NCBI GenBank assembly: GCA_016282415.1
Contig: JAEEKO010000063.1
Location: 1-16,824, forward strand
Length of the DNA stretch: 16,824 nt
Direction of reading: 5' to 3'
Source: Caryophanales bacterium
Lineage (GTDB): Bacteria; Bacillota_I; Bacilli_A; RF39; UBA660
Shown: piece by piece, positions 6,676 through 12,995 of the stretch
Layout: each line of letters starts with the position of its first letter
How positions within the stretch are numbered: position 1 is the stretch's first letter
Translations under genes and position numbers: made by a program
The notes under the pieces: model-generated
What the model saw: the letters and a program-made list of their open reading frames with translations, nothing else
The model's database searches: none
Told to the model about the DNA's origin: nothing

Positions 6676-6694
6676 ATCTTGCAACTGCCTCTTA

Positions 6695-6722
6695 ATTATA
6701 TCATAAAATTAAGAATTTTCAA
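6695..6722 (-). promoter_or_regulatory. Promoter of tRNA-Lys
   Basis: Minus strand: -35 TTGAAA (6717-6722), 16-bp spacer, -10 TATAAT (6695-6700) with extended TG (TGA directly upstream of the -10). It overlaps the -35 region of the divergent promoter at 6719-6748. Confidence 0.75.
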
Positions 6723-6748
6723 CAAATTTTTACGATTTATGATAAAAT
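6719..6748 (+). promoter_or_regulatory. Promoter of the 99-residue membrane protein gene
   Basis: Extended -10 TGA-TAAAAT (6740-6748) with a partial -35 TCAACA (6719-6724) at 18 bp. It is divergent from, and overlaps, the tRNA-Lys promoter. Confidence 0.5.
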
Positions 6749-6765
6749 CTTATTGAGGTGTGATA

Positions 6766-7065
6766 ATGAAAACTTTATATGATGTTTTAAGTAAAAAAGA
6801 AAAGAATGAAGTAAGAAGAGCATTTAAAGATAAAAATCCAAGTCTTTATAGTCGTTTCCTTCGTATTGGCTTAACTGGTGTATTATTAATGATATTCTCA
6901 TGTGCGATTTCTGCTTATACATTAATTACCGAAGATCCTCATGCCTTATTATATTTAATATTATATGGTGTTTCTTTTATCGCGGGAGTATTCTTCTTGG
7001 TAAAGAGTCGTTTATTATTAAAAGAAGCTTTAAATAAATATATTAAGAGTAAAAAGCAAAAATAA
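6766..7065 (+). CDS. Small two-TM membrane protein of unknown function
   Basis: 99 residues, family not recognised. The start is the ATG at 6766, 5 nt after GAGGTG (6755-6760). The in-frame GTG at 6760 is part of that ribosome binding site and is rejected as a start. The N-terminal 33 residues are highly charged (KKEKNEVRRAFKDK) and cytoplasmic by the positive-inside rule. TM segments lie at about 34-54 and 60-79, joined by a very short outer loop (TEDPH), and a Lys-rich C-terminal tail follows. This is a hairpin topology with both ends inside. It is monocistronic between its own promoter and a terminator, surrounded by tRNA genes, so context says nothing about its role. Confidence 0.8.
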   Translation: MKTLYDVLSKKEKNEVRRAFKDKNPSLYSRFLRIGLTGVLLMIFSCAISAYTLITEDPHALLYLILYGVSFIAGVFFLVKSRLLLKEALNKYIKSKKQK

Positions 7066-7092
7066 AAAATCCAATGGTTATTGGATTTTTTT
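7065..7092. terminator. Bidirectional terminator between the small membrane protein and tRNA-Ser
   Basis: 11-bp stem AAAAATCCAAT (7065-7075) / ATTGGATTTTT (7080-7090), 4-nt loop, T-run to 7092. On the minus strand the A-run gives a U-tract, so it also ends tRNA-Ser transcription. Confidence 0.88.
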
Positions 7093-7105
7093 AATCAAAC
7101 ATAAA

Positions 7106-7197
7106 TGGCGGAGCAGGAGAGATTTGAACTCTCGCGCCAGTTAACCCGACCTACACCCTTAGCAGGGGCGCCTCTTCAGCCTCTTGAGTACTGCTCC
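7106..7197 (-). tRNA. tRNA-Ser(GCT)
   Basis: A 92-nt class II tRNA with a long variable arm and CCA encoded. Acceptor GGAGCAG/CTGCTCC, anticodon stem CGCCC/GGGTG, loop CTGCTAA; anticodon GCT is the complement of 7161-7163. It is a single-gene unit with its own promoter (7214-7242). Confidence 0.95.
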
Positions 7198-7213
7198 ATC
7201 CAAGTACTTTTTA

Positions 7214-7242
7214 ATTATAAAATATAATCATTTATTAGTCAA
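7214..7242 (-). promoter_or_regulatory. Promoter of tRNA-Ser
   Basis: Minus strand: -35 TTGACT (7237-7242), 17-bp spacer, perfect -10 TATAAT (7214-7219). It starts directly after the terminator of the upstream yidD operon. Confidence 0.8.
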
Positions 7243-7244
7243 CT

Positions 7245-7271
7245 AAAAAAGAACTTCCTATGAAGTTCTTT
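7245..7271 (-). terminator. Terminator of the yidD-lipoprotein operon
   Basis: 10-bp perfect stem AAAGAACTTC/GAAGTTCTTT (7248-7257 with 7262-7271), 4-nt loop, minus-strand U-tract from the A-run at 7245-7250. It begins 2 nt after the stop codon. Confidence 0.88.
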
Positions 7272-7273
7272 AA

Positions 7274-8155
7274 TTATTTACCTAACGTAATAGTACGGAT
7301 ATTTTCAATATATTCTTTCATGAAAGTAATATAGTTTAAATTGTTTTCACGATCTTCAGTAGTTAAGTTAGTCATGGTATTAACAGTAATAATTTTAGCA
7401 CCATAGTTATTTACTAAATCATTAATTAAATCAGTTTTTTCATCAGTGTTTGCCATCATAATATATTTATATTTTTTGTTTTTAAAATTGGATTTAATAG
7501 TATTTAAATTATTTTCACTAATTGCTTCTTTATCTTCTAAGCAAATAATGTTATAACCATAGTTATTTAAATATTTGAATACTTTATTACTAACTACGAT
7601 GGTTTCTTGATTTTTGTCTTTAGCCGATGATGCAATGACTCTTAATTCAGCATCCATACGACTAACTTCTTCTTGTAAAGGTTTGTAGTTATTTTCGATT
7701 TCTTCAATAATATATTTACTTTTAATAAAATCTTCTAAATTATTCTTAATAGTAGTAGCAAGCATTAAATAATTATTTGGACTAAGCCATAACTCTTCAA
7801 CTCCATTTTCGTATTTTAAACCATAAGATACATCAATAATTTTGATTTTATGATTTTCATTAATAAAATCTTTAGCAATATTTTTTTCATTACTTAAACC
7901 ATTATAAATAAATAAACCAGCTTTACTATATTTATTAATTTGTTTTTTGGTTAATTTATAATCTTTAACATTAACCCCATTTGGATAGATTGATAATACG
8001 GTTGAATTGTTACCATATAAGGTTTCTGTTAAGTATTCAATTGGGTATACGGTTGTATAAATTTTAATACCTTCTAACGAATCTCTTTTAAAACATGCAG
8101 TTGTTAAACCAAGAGTAATAACTCCTAACATTAATAATTTAATAAATTTTTTCAT
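7274..8155 (-). CDS. ZnuA/SBP_bac_9-like lipoprotein lacking the usual metal ligands
   Basis: 293 residues. The N-terminal hydrophobic segment ends in TTAC, so C21 is the probable lipidated cysteine, though the lipobox is weak. The rest follows the cluster A-I (zinc/manganese) solute-binding fold: TTVYPIEYLTE at the start, SIYPNGV, a WLSP block (123-126), a long connecting helix (about 145-175), then VVSNKVFKYL and a C-terminal YITFMKEYIENI. By my hand alignment the four ligand positions are substituted: the His of the PHDWEPT-like motif is K64, the His before WLSP is E121, the His of SHxxFGYL is N190, and the acidic ligand after the YIFF-like strand is A235. Only one His (H102) remains in the protein. 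No ABC permease or ATPase is adjacent. The start overlaps the yidD stop (ATGA) and has AAAGGAG upstream. Binding of another ligand or a structural role is possible. Confidence 0.85.
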   Translation of the reverse strand: MKKFIKLLMLGVITLGLTTACFKRDSLEGIKIYTTVYPIEYLTETLYGNNSTVLSIYPNGVNVKDYKLTKKQINKYSKAGLFIYNGLSNEKNIAKDFINENHKIKIIDVSYGLKYENGVEELWLSPNNYLMLATTIKNNLEDFIKSKYIIEEIENNYKPLQEEVSRMDAELRVIASSAKDKNQETIVVSNKVFKYLNNYGYNIICLEDKEAISENNLNTIKSNFKNKKYKYIMMANTDEKTDLINDLVNNYGAKIITVNTMTNLTTEDRENNLNYITFMKEYIENIRTITLGK

Positions 8156-8373
8156 ATAATCTCCTTTTTCTTAACCGGGTCATAACCATATTTACCAAAA
8201 GGGTGACACCTTAATATTCTTTTAATTCCTAGTATTAATCCTTTTATCAAACCATATTCATTTAATGCATCAATCATATAATTACTACAAGTAGGAGTAA
8301 ATCGACAACACTTGTGCATATGTAATGGGGTGATTTGATAAAACCTAATTAATAAAATAATTATTCTTTTCAT
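8152..8373 (-). CDS. yidD: Membrane protein insertion efficiency factor YidD
   Basis: 73 residues covering the whole YidD family: FYQITPL, CRFTPTCSNY with C22, C23 and C29, and LRCHPFGKYGYDPV (C56). The basic, amphipathic N-terminus MKRIIILLIR fits a peripheral inner-membrane protein that helps YidC/SecYEG insert membrane proteins. The ATG at 8373 is the only start giving the normal N-terminus, yet it has no Shine-Dalgarno sequence, and a near-consensus promoter puts the transcript start 2-3 nt upstream. It is the first gene of a two-gene operon; its TGA overlaps the ATG of the ZnuA-like lipoprotein gene by four bases. In other bacteria yidD is usually near rpmH-rnpA-yidC, so this location is unlinked. 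Confidence 0.95.
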   Translation of the reverse strand: MKRIIILLIRFYQITPLHMHKCCRFTPTCSNYMIDALNEYGLIKGLILGIKRILRCHPFGKYGYDPVKKKEII

Positions 8374-8381
8374 ACTTAAAA

Positions 8382-8410
8382 ATTATACTATAAATCATCA
8401 ATAATTGCAA
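8382..8410 (-). promoter_or_regulatory. Strong promoter of the yidD operon
   Basis: Minus strand: -35 TTGCAA (8405-8410), 17-bp spacer, perfect -10 TATAAT (8382-8387). The predicted start, 8375-8376, is only 2-3 nt before the yidD ATG. Confidence 0.75.
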
Positions 8411-8437
8411 AATATGTTTTAATTATTTGAAAAAATT

Positions 8438-8446
8438 TGTTATAAT
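8438..8446 (+). promoter_or_regulatory. Extended -10 promoter of rnc-smc
   Basis: TGT followed by a perfect -10 TATAAT (8441-8446). The -35 is weak (TTTAAT, 8418-8423, 17-bp spacer). The predicted start is near 8453, which makes the ATG at 8461 almost leaderless and favours the ATG at 8476. Confidence 0.6.
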
Positions 8447-8475
8447 AGACATTAGTTAAAATGGATGTGATGAAA

Positions 8476-9123
8476 ATGGATTTTTTAAATCGCTATAATA
8501 TCAAATTAAAAAATGAAGCTTTACTGGAAATTGCGTTAACTCATAGTAGTTATGCTAATGAACATGTTGCTGTTAGCTATGAACGCTTAGAGTTTTTGGG
8601 TGATGCAATATTAGAAGCAGTAATTAGTGAATATTTTTATAATAATTCTAATTTATCTGAAGGTGAAATGAGTAAGATTCGTGCGAGTTATGTATGTGAA
8701 GCCGCTTTAAAAGAATACTCTCATGAAGTTGGCATTGATAAACATATTCGTGTTGGTCATGGTCAAGAAAATAATATTAATGACACCATTGTTGCGGATT
8801 GCTTTGAAAGTGTTATTGGTGCAATCTTTTTAGACCAAGGTTTTGATGTGGCACGTGATTTTATTTTAAAGGTAATTGTACCATTTATTATTAGTGAAAC
8901 TGTTTTCTATGATGATTATAAGAGTGTTTTACAAGAAATGGTCCAAACTGATAAGAAATCTTTAGAATATCGTGTAATTAAAGAAGAAGGCCCTGCTCAT
9001 CAAAAGTACTATGAAGTTGAAGTATTAGTTGATGGAATTGTTTATGGTGTTGGTTCTGGTAGTTCTAAAAAACAAGCGGAACAAAATGCTGCTAAAGTTG
9101 CCTACGAAAAAAGAGCTAGATAG
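8476..9123 (+). CDS. rnc: Ribonuclease III
   Basis: Endonuclease that cleaves double-stranded RNA, processing rRNA precursors and structured mRNAs as a homodimer. Numbering from the ATG at 8476: the endonuclease domain (about 1-140) has THSSYANE, the signature ERLEFLGD (E39, D43) and VADCFES (D108, E111), so all four metal-binding acids are present. The dsRNA-binding domain (about 145-212) contains YYEVEV and GSSKKQAEQNAA. Start choice: GGATGTGAT (8463-8471) resembles the extended ribosome binding site GGAGGTGAT and is well spaced for ATG 8476, while ATG 8461 has no site and only about an 8-nt leader. Starting at 8461 would add MDVMK. It is followed 9 nt later by smc, a conserved Bacilli arrangement (rnc-smc), here without ftsY. 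Confidence 0.95.
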   Translation: MDFLNRYNIKLKNEALLEIALTHSSYANEHVAVSYERLEFLGDAILEAVISEYFYNNSNLSEGEMSKIRASYVCEAALKEYSHEVGIDKHIRVGHGQENNINDTIVADCFESVIGAIFLDQGFDVARDFILKVIVPFIISETVFYDDYKSVLQEMVQTDKKSLEYRVIKEEGPAHQKYYEVEVLVDGIVYGVGSGSSKKQAEQNAAKVAYEKRAR

Positions 9124-9132
9124 GGTGTAATT

Positions 9133-12072
9133 ATGTATTTAAAGAGTATTAAGGCAAATGGGTTTAAATCGTTTGCAGAAAAAATTGATATTGAATTAAC
9201 TACAGGTATTACTGGTGTTGTTGGCCCTAATGGTTCTGGTAAATCAAATATTGTTGATGCCATTCGTTGGGTTTTAGGAGAACAAAGTATTAAATCCCTT
9301 CGTGGTGATGGTACGATGACCGATGTTATTTTCCAAGGGTCAAAAAGTCGTAATGCGGCAAAACGTGCTAGTGTTAGTTTAGTTTTTGATAATAGTGATC
9401 ATTATTTAAATAGTGATTTTAATGAAATTGAAGTTACAAGAACGGTTTATAATACCGGCGAAAATGAATATTCAATTAATAATAGTAAAGTTAGACTAAA
9501 AGATATCACAGATTTATTTATTGATAGTGGTGTTGATAAAGAAGCCTTCAACATTATTTCACAAGGTGAAGTAACTAATATTGTTAATAGTAAGCCTAGT
9601 GAACGTCGTGTTATTTTTGAATCAGCAGCGAGTGTTTTAAAATATAAAAAACGTAAAGAAGAAAGTTTACGAAAACTAGAAAAGACTAAAGATAATTTAT
9701 CAAAAATTGATTTATTAATTAACGAAATTAATGAAACTAAGGCACCACTGGAAGAAGAAGCCGTTAAAGCTCGTAAGTATTTAGATTTAAAAGATAAATT
9801 AAAAGATATTGAAATCGCTTTAATTGTTAATGATATTACAAAGTTTAATAATGAATCAAATATTTTAAAACAAGAATTAGATAAGTTAAAAGAAGAATTT
9901 GAAAGTACTCAAAATAATGATACCTCTGATAATTTATTAATTGAACAATTAAAATTAAAGAAGATTGAATTAGATGATGAAATAAGTGCTTTTAACGATG
10001 AAATAATTAAGATTAATGAAGAAATTGCTAAAGTTGATAGTGAAAAACGTTTAAATATTGAACGTCAAAAGAGTGAAAGCACTAGTGAAGATGAAGCTAA
10101 TATTATTACTTTAAAGGAAGAAATTTTAAACTTAAAGAAGAATATTAGTGTTATTGAAAGTGAAAAGAGTTTAATTGAAGAAGATTTAAATAAACAAAGT
10201 GAAGCTTTAGAAAAGATAACGGTTGAAAAGAAAAACTTAAATATTAAGAATAATAGTACTTTAATTAAAAAAGATGAATTAACTAGTGAATTATTTAAAG
10301 TTAAAAATGAAATTGCTATTACGGAAAATAATATTAGTGGTGATGGTTTACTTACAACTAGTGTTAAAAAAGTATTAAATAATCCTCGCTTAAAGAAACA
10401 TGATGTTTTAGGACGTTTATTTGATTATGATCCAACTTATGCTAAAGCATTAGATTGTGCTATTGGGTTTAATTACAATGTTATTGTGGTTGATAATGAA
10501 GATGATGCTAAAGAAGCAATTAATTATTTAAAAGAAAATGATTTTGGACGTGCTACCTTCTACCCATTAAATATTATTAAACCGAAATTTATTGCGGCTG
10601 ACATTTTAGAACGTATTAGCGTAGTTAATGGTTTTGTTGGAGTAGCGTGTGATTTAGTTACTTATGATAAACAATACGAAAATGTAATTAAAAACCAATT
10701 AGGAAATGTTATTGTGGTTAAAGATATTGATGCTTTAAACTTAATTGGACGCATTATTAATTATCAATATCGTATTGTGTCTCTTGATGGTGAAATATTA
10801 AATCCTGGGGGATCAATTACGGGTGGTTCATCCAAGAATAATCATGGTAAATTAGAAGAAAAACGGGTATTACAAGATTATAAAAATAAAGAGCAGGAAA
10901 TTCTTGCAAAAATTGAAGATGTTAAAGATGATCTTCGTAAAATAAGTGATGAGTTAGAAATAATTAATGATCAAGAAAAGAATGCTTTAGAAGCAATTTA
11001 TAAAAATAACGAAATGGTTAATAATAAGAATCAAACCTTAACTGATTATAATTACAAATTAAACGTTATTGAAAGTGAATATAATTCTAAAGTATCAAAA
11101 AAAGATTCAAAATTGGATCAAGTAATTGAAGATTTATTAAAACAATATTATGAATTAGTAGAACAAAGAGATACTAAAGTTAAATTGTTAAATCATAAGA
11201 AGAGTGATTTATTCGATTTGAATAATGAAATCAACGAATGTGATTTAAAACTAAAGAAACGCAATGCTAAATACAATCAATTACAAAATGATATTAAAAA
11301 TAAAGAAATTACTTTAGCTAAAAATAGTGTTCAATTAGATAACTTATTATTAAATTTAAGTGATTCTTATAGTATGACTTATGATTATGCTTTAAGTAAT
11401 TATGAACTTGAAAAAGATATTGATGTAGCCCGTAAAGAAGTACGTAGCTTAAAACTAGATATTCGCGATTTAGGTGATGTTAATACGGGAAGTATTAGTG
11501 AATATGAACGTTTATGTTCTCGTTTTGAATTCTTAAATACTCAAAAAGAAGAATTAGATACTGCAATTAATAACTTACTTGTAATCATTGATGAAATGGA
11601 TGAAATCATGAAGGATAAATTTGTTAAAACCTTCAATGAAGTCAAGAAAGAATTCAGTATCGTATTTAAAGAATTATTTAAGGGTGGGGAAGGAACATTA
11701 AAACTTACTGATCCGGATAATATTTTAGAAACTGGTGTTGAAATTTTAGCGGTTCCACCAGGAAAGAAAATTAGTTCTAACACATTGCTTTCGGGTGGTG
11801 AAAAAACATTAACCGCAATTGCATTGTTATTTGCAATTCTTAATGTTAAGAAAGCACCATTCTGTGTATTAGATGAGGTTGAAGCAGCATTAGATGAAGC
11901 TAATGTTGATATGTTTGGTAACTTCTTATTAAAGAAGAAAGATGCTTCCCAATTTATCATTATTACCCATAAGAAACGTACGATGGAATATGCTGATTAC
12001 TTATATGGTATTACAATGCAAGAATCTGGTGTTTCTAAGTTAGTAAGTGTTAAATTAGATAATATAAAATAA
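9133..12072 (+). CDS. smc: Chromosome partition protein SMC, short-armed
   Basis: An ATPase of the condensin that organises and segregates the chromosome, normally with ScpA and ScpB (not in this window). N-terminal head: Walker A GPNGSGKS (residues 31-38), then ISQGEV and a segment reading FESAASVLKYK where most SMCs have FEEAAG. N-arm coiled coil is about 165-408. The hinge (about 410-565) includes VLGRLFDY, NVIVVDNEDDA and the conserved NPGGSITGGS. C-arm is about 570-830. The C-terminal head has signature LLSGGEK (S887), Walker B CVLDEVEAALD (D914, E915) and the usual end. The protein is complete, but 979 residues is about 200 shorter than B. subtilis SMC (1186). The loss is spread over both arms. 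AGGGTG lies 5 nt before the ATG and overlaps the rnc stop. Confidence 0.97.
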   Translation: MYLKSIKANGFKSFAEKIDIELTTGITGVVGPNGSGKSNIVDAIRWVLGEQSIKSLRGDGTMTDVIFQGSKSRNAAKRASVSLVFDNSDHYLNSDFNEIEVTRTVYNTGENEYSINNSKVRLKDITDLFIDSGVDKEAFNIISQGEVTNIVNSKPSERRVIFESAASVLKYKKRKEESLRKLEKTKDNLSKIDLLINEINETKAPLEEEAVKARKYLDLKDKLKDIEIALIVNDITKFNNESNILKQELDKLKEEFESTQNNDTSDNLLIEQLKLKKIELDDEISAFNDEIIKINEEIAKVDSEKRLNIERQKSESTSEDEANIITLKEEILNLKKNISVIESEKSLIEEDLNKQSEALEKITVEKKNLNIKNNSTLIKKDELTSELFKVKNEIAITENNISGDGLLTTSVKKVLNNPRLKKHDVLGRLFDYDPTYAKALDCAIGFNYNVIVVDNEDDAKEAINYLKENDFGRATFYPLNIIKPKFIAADILERISVVNGFVGVACDLVTYDKQYENVIKNQLGNVIVVKDIDALNLIGRIINYQYRIVSLDGEILNPGGSITGGSSKNNHGKLEEKRVLQDYKNKEQEILAKIEDVKDDLRKISDELEIINDQEKNALEAIYKNNEMVNNKNQTLTDYNYKLNVIESEYNSKVSKKDSKLDQVIEDLLKQYYELVEQRDTKVKLLNHKKSDLFDLNNEINECDLKLKKRNAKYNQLQNDIKNKEITLAKNSVQLDNLLLNLSDSYSMTYDYALSNYELEKDIDVARKEVRSLKLDIRDLGDVNTGSISEYERLCSRFEFLNTQKEELDTAINNLLVIIDEMDEIMKDKFVKTFNEVKKEFSIVFKELFKGGEGTLKLTDPDNILETGVEILAVPPGKKISSNTLLSGGEKTLTAIALLFAILNVKKAPFCVLDEVEAALDEANVDMFGNFLLKKKDASQFIIITHKKRTMEYADYLYGITMQESGVSKLVSVKLDNIK

Positions 12073-12096
12073 ACTAGGATGTTATCCTAGTTTTTT
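12072..12096 (+). terminator. Terminator of rnc-smc
   Basis: 9-bp stem AACTAGGAT (12072-12080) / ATCCTAGTT (12084-12092), 3-nt loop, six T (12091-12096). On the other strand an interrupted U-run also follows, so it may stop def transcripts too. Confidence 0.85.
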
Positions 12097-12646
12097 ATAT
12101 TTCACGCATTAATTCTTTATTTTTATATGGATTCTTTGGATCAATATGATCAATAAATAGAATTCCGTTTAAATGATCAATTTCATGTTGGAAGGCAACA
12201 CTGATATCTTCACGAACACGAATGTTTTGAACGTTACCATCTAAATCATAATAATTAATACGAATACGAGCGTGACGAGGAACAATTCCTTCGACTGGAC
12301 GGTTAATACTTAAACATCCTTCGCCTTCACCAACATAAATCATTTCTTCAGATTCACTAATAATGGTTGGATTAATAATAATGTGTTCTTCGAATGTACC
12401 ATCTTCGTTTTCATTAGCAATTACGAAGATACGTTTTGGAATACCAACTTGAATCATTGCTAAACCCATACCAGCACGTAAATTATACTTTTTAGCACAT
12501 TTTTCATCTTGACTCATTTCAAGATAAGTAATCATGTCTTGAATGGTCTTTTTAAGATTATCATCAAGTGGAAATTGGACATCTTTTGATACTTCACGTA
12601 ATTTTTTATCTTTTTCGTCAATAATCTTAATATCAGGCAATTTCAT
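12095..12646 (-). CDS. def: Peptide deformylase
   Basis: Removes the N-formyl group from nascent proteins in the cytoplasm. Motif 2 EGCLS (C111) and motif 3 HEIDH (H154, E155, H158) supply the metal ligands and catalytic Glu. Motif 1, normally GxGLAAxQ, reads GMGLAMIQ (59-66): the Gln is kept but the Ala-Pro pair is Met-Ile. The insert around residues 45-55 (SQDEKCAKKYNLRAG) and the 183-residue length fit the Gram-positive type II enzymes. The site GGGGTGA precedes the ATG, and an extended -10 promoter lies at 12670-12678. It is monocistronic, convergent with smc, and separated from the small upstream gene by a terminator. Linkage to fmt or priA, common elsewhere, is absent. Confidence 0.95.
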   Translation of the reverse strand: MKLPDIKIIDEKDKKLREVSKDVQFPLDDNLKKTIQDMITYLEMSQDEKCAKKYNLRAGMGLAMIQVGIPKRIFVIANENEDGTFEEHIIINPTIISESEEMIYVGEGEGCLSINRPVEGIVPRHARIRINYYDLDGNVQNIRVREDISVAFQHEIDHLNGILFIDHIDPKNPYKNKELMREI

Positions 12647-12669
12647 ACACTCACCCCTTGCGATAATAA

Positions 12670-12678
12670 ATTATATCA
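12670..12678 (-). promoter_or_regulatory. Extended -10 promoter of def
   Basis: Minus strand: TGA followed by a perfect -10 TATAAT (12670-12675). There is no recognisable -35, because that region is the terminator hairpin of the upstream gene. Confidence 0.55.
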
Positions 12679-12686
12679 AAAAAAGT

Positions 12687-12713
12687 AAAAAAATGGAAGA
12701 TTTTTCTTCCATT
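12687..12713 (-). terminator. Terminator of the YjcZ-like gene
   Basis: 9-bp stem AATGGAAGA (12692-12700) / TCTTCCATT (12705-12713) with a 4-nt loop. On the minus strand it is followed by a seven-base U-tract (A-run 12687-12693). It overlaps the stop codon of the small gene. Confidence 0.8.
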
Positions 12714-12876
12714 AATTATTATTCCATATATAACCGGCACCAATAATTATTACTAATAAAATAAATAGAACAATCCAGATTGCTGAACCTGTTCCAGTTC
12801 CGGTAGTATAACCTGTTATTGGCATGCAATTGTTATAACCGGCACCATAATAACCATTATTTCCATAATAGTACAT
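12712..12876 (-). CDS. Small Gly/Tyr-rich membrane protein, YjcZ-like
   Basis: 54 residues, starting MYYYGNNGYYGAGYNN and ending GAGYIWNNN. The first 30 residues are Gly/Tyr/Asn/Thr-rich with one Cys (C17). Residues 31-51 form a single membrane segment containing WIVLFILLVIIIGAG, which closely resembles the FALIVVLFILLIIVGA core of YjcZ/YjcZ_2 proteins, small membrane proteins of Bacillota often called sporulation proteins. Coding is supported by a perfect GGAGG ribosome binding site 9 nt before the ATG, a -10 TATAAT at 12897-12902 (minus, no clear -35) and a dedicated terminator overlapping the stop. The YjcZ assignment is from motif memory, and the function of the family is poorly known. 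Confidence 0.8.
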   Translation of the reverse strand: MYYYGNNGYYGAGYNNCMPITGYTTGTGTGSAIWIVLFILLVIIIGAGYIWNNN

Positions 12877-12968
12877 ATTATATACCTCCTTTATTTATTA
12901 TAATTTATTAAAATTGTCTTAATTTTGACATATTAAATGCCTATTTTTATTCGATAATTGTTAAAATA

Positions 12969-12977
12969 TGTTATTAT
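12969..12977 (+). promoter_or_regulatory. Extended -10 promoter of the SEDS gene
   Basis: TGT followed by -10 TATTAT (12972-12977); start expected near 12984. The -35 region is poor. A perfect TTGACA at 12925-12930 is too far upstream to serve this -10. Confidence 0.45.
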
Positions 12978-12995
12978 TAAAATAGGGTGAACGAA

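Noticed and set aside
8152..8154. TGA codons possibly read as Trp (mycoplasma code)
   Set aside because: The TGA ends YidD at the normal family length and the next gene starts there (ATGA). Conserved Trp positions in the window use TGG, so the standard bacterial code applies.
11541..11960. 139-codon minus-strand frame opposite the 3' end of smc
   Set aside because: It lies over the conserved C-terminal ATPase head of SMC; the Ser/Asn/Ile-rich product is the expected shadow of that sequence.
12543..12746. Plus-strand frame across the start of def and the downstream end of the YjcZ-like gene
   Set aside because: It runs antisense through a start codon, a promoter, a terminator hairpin and a stop codon that are all well supported on the minus strand.
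12925..12930. Perfect TTGACA box in the YjcZ-SEDS intergenic region as a -35
   Set aside because: No -10-like hexamer lies 16-18 bp downstream (TATTCG is the best), and the credible -10 at 12972 is far too distant.
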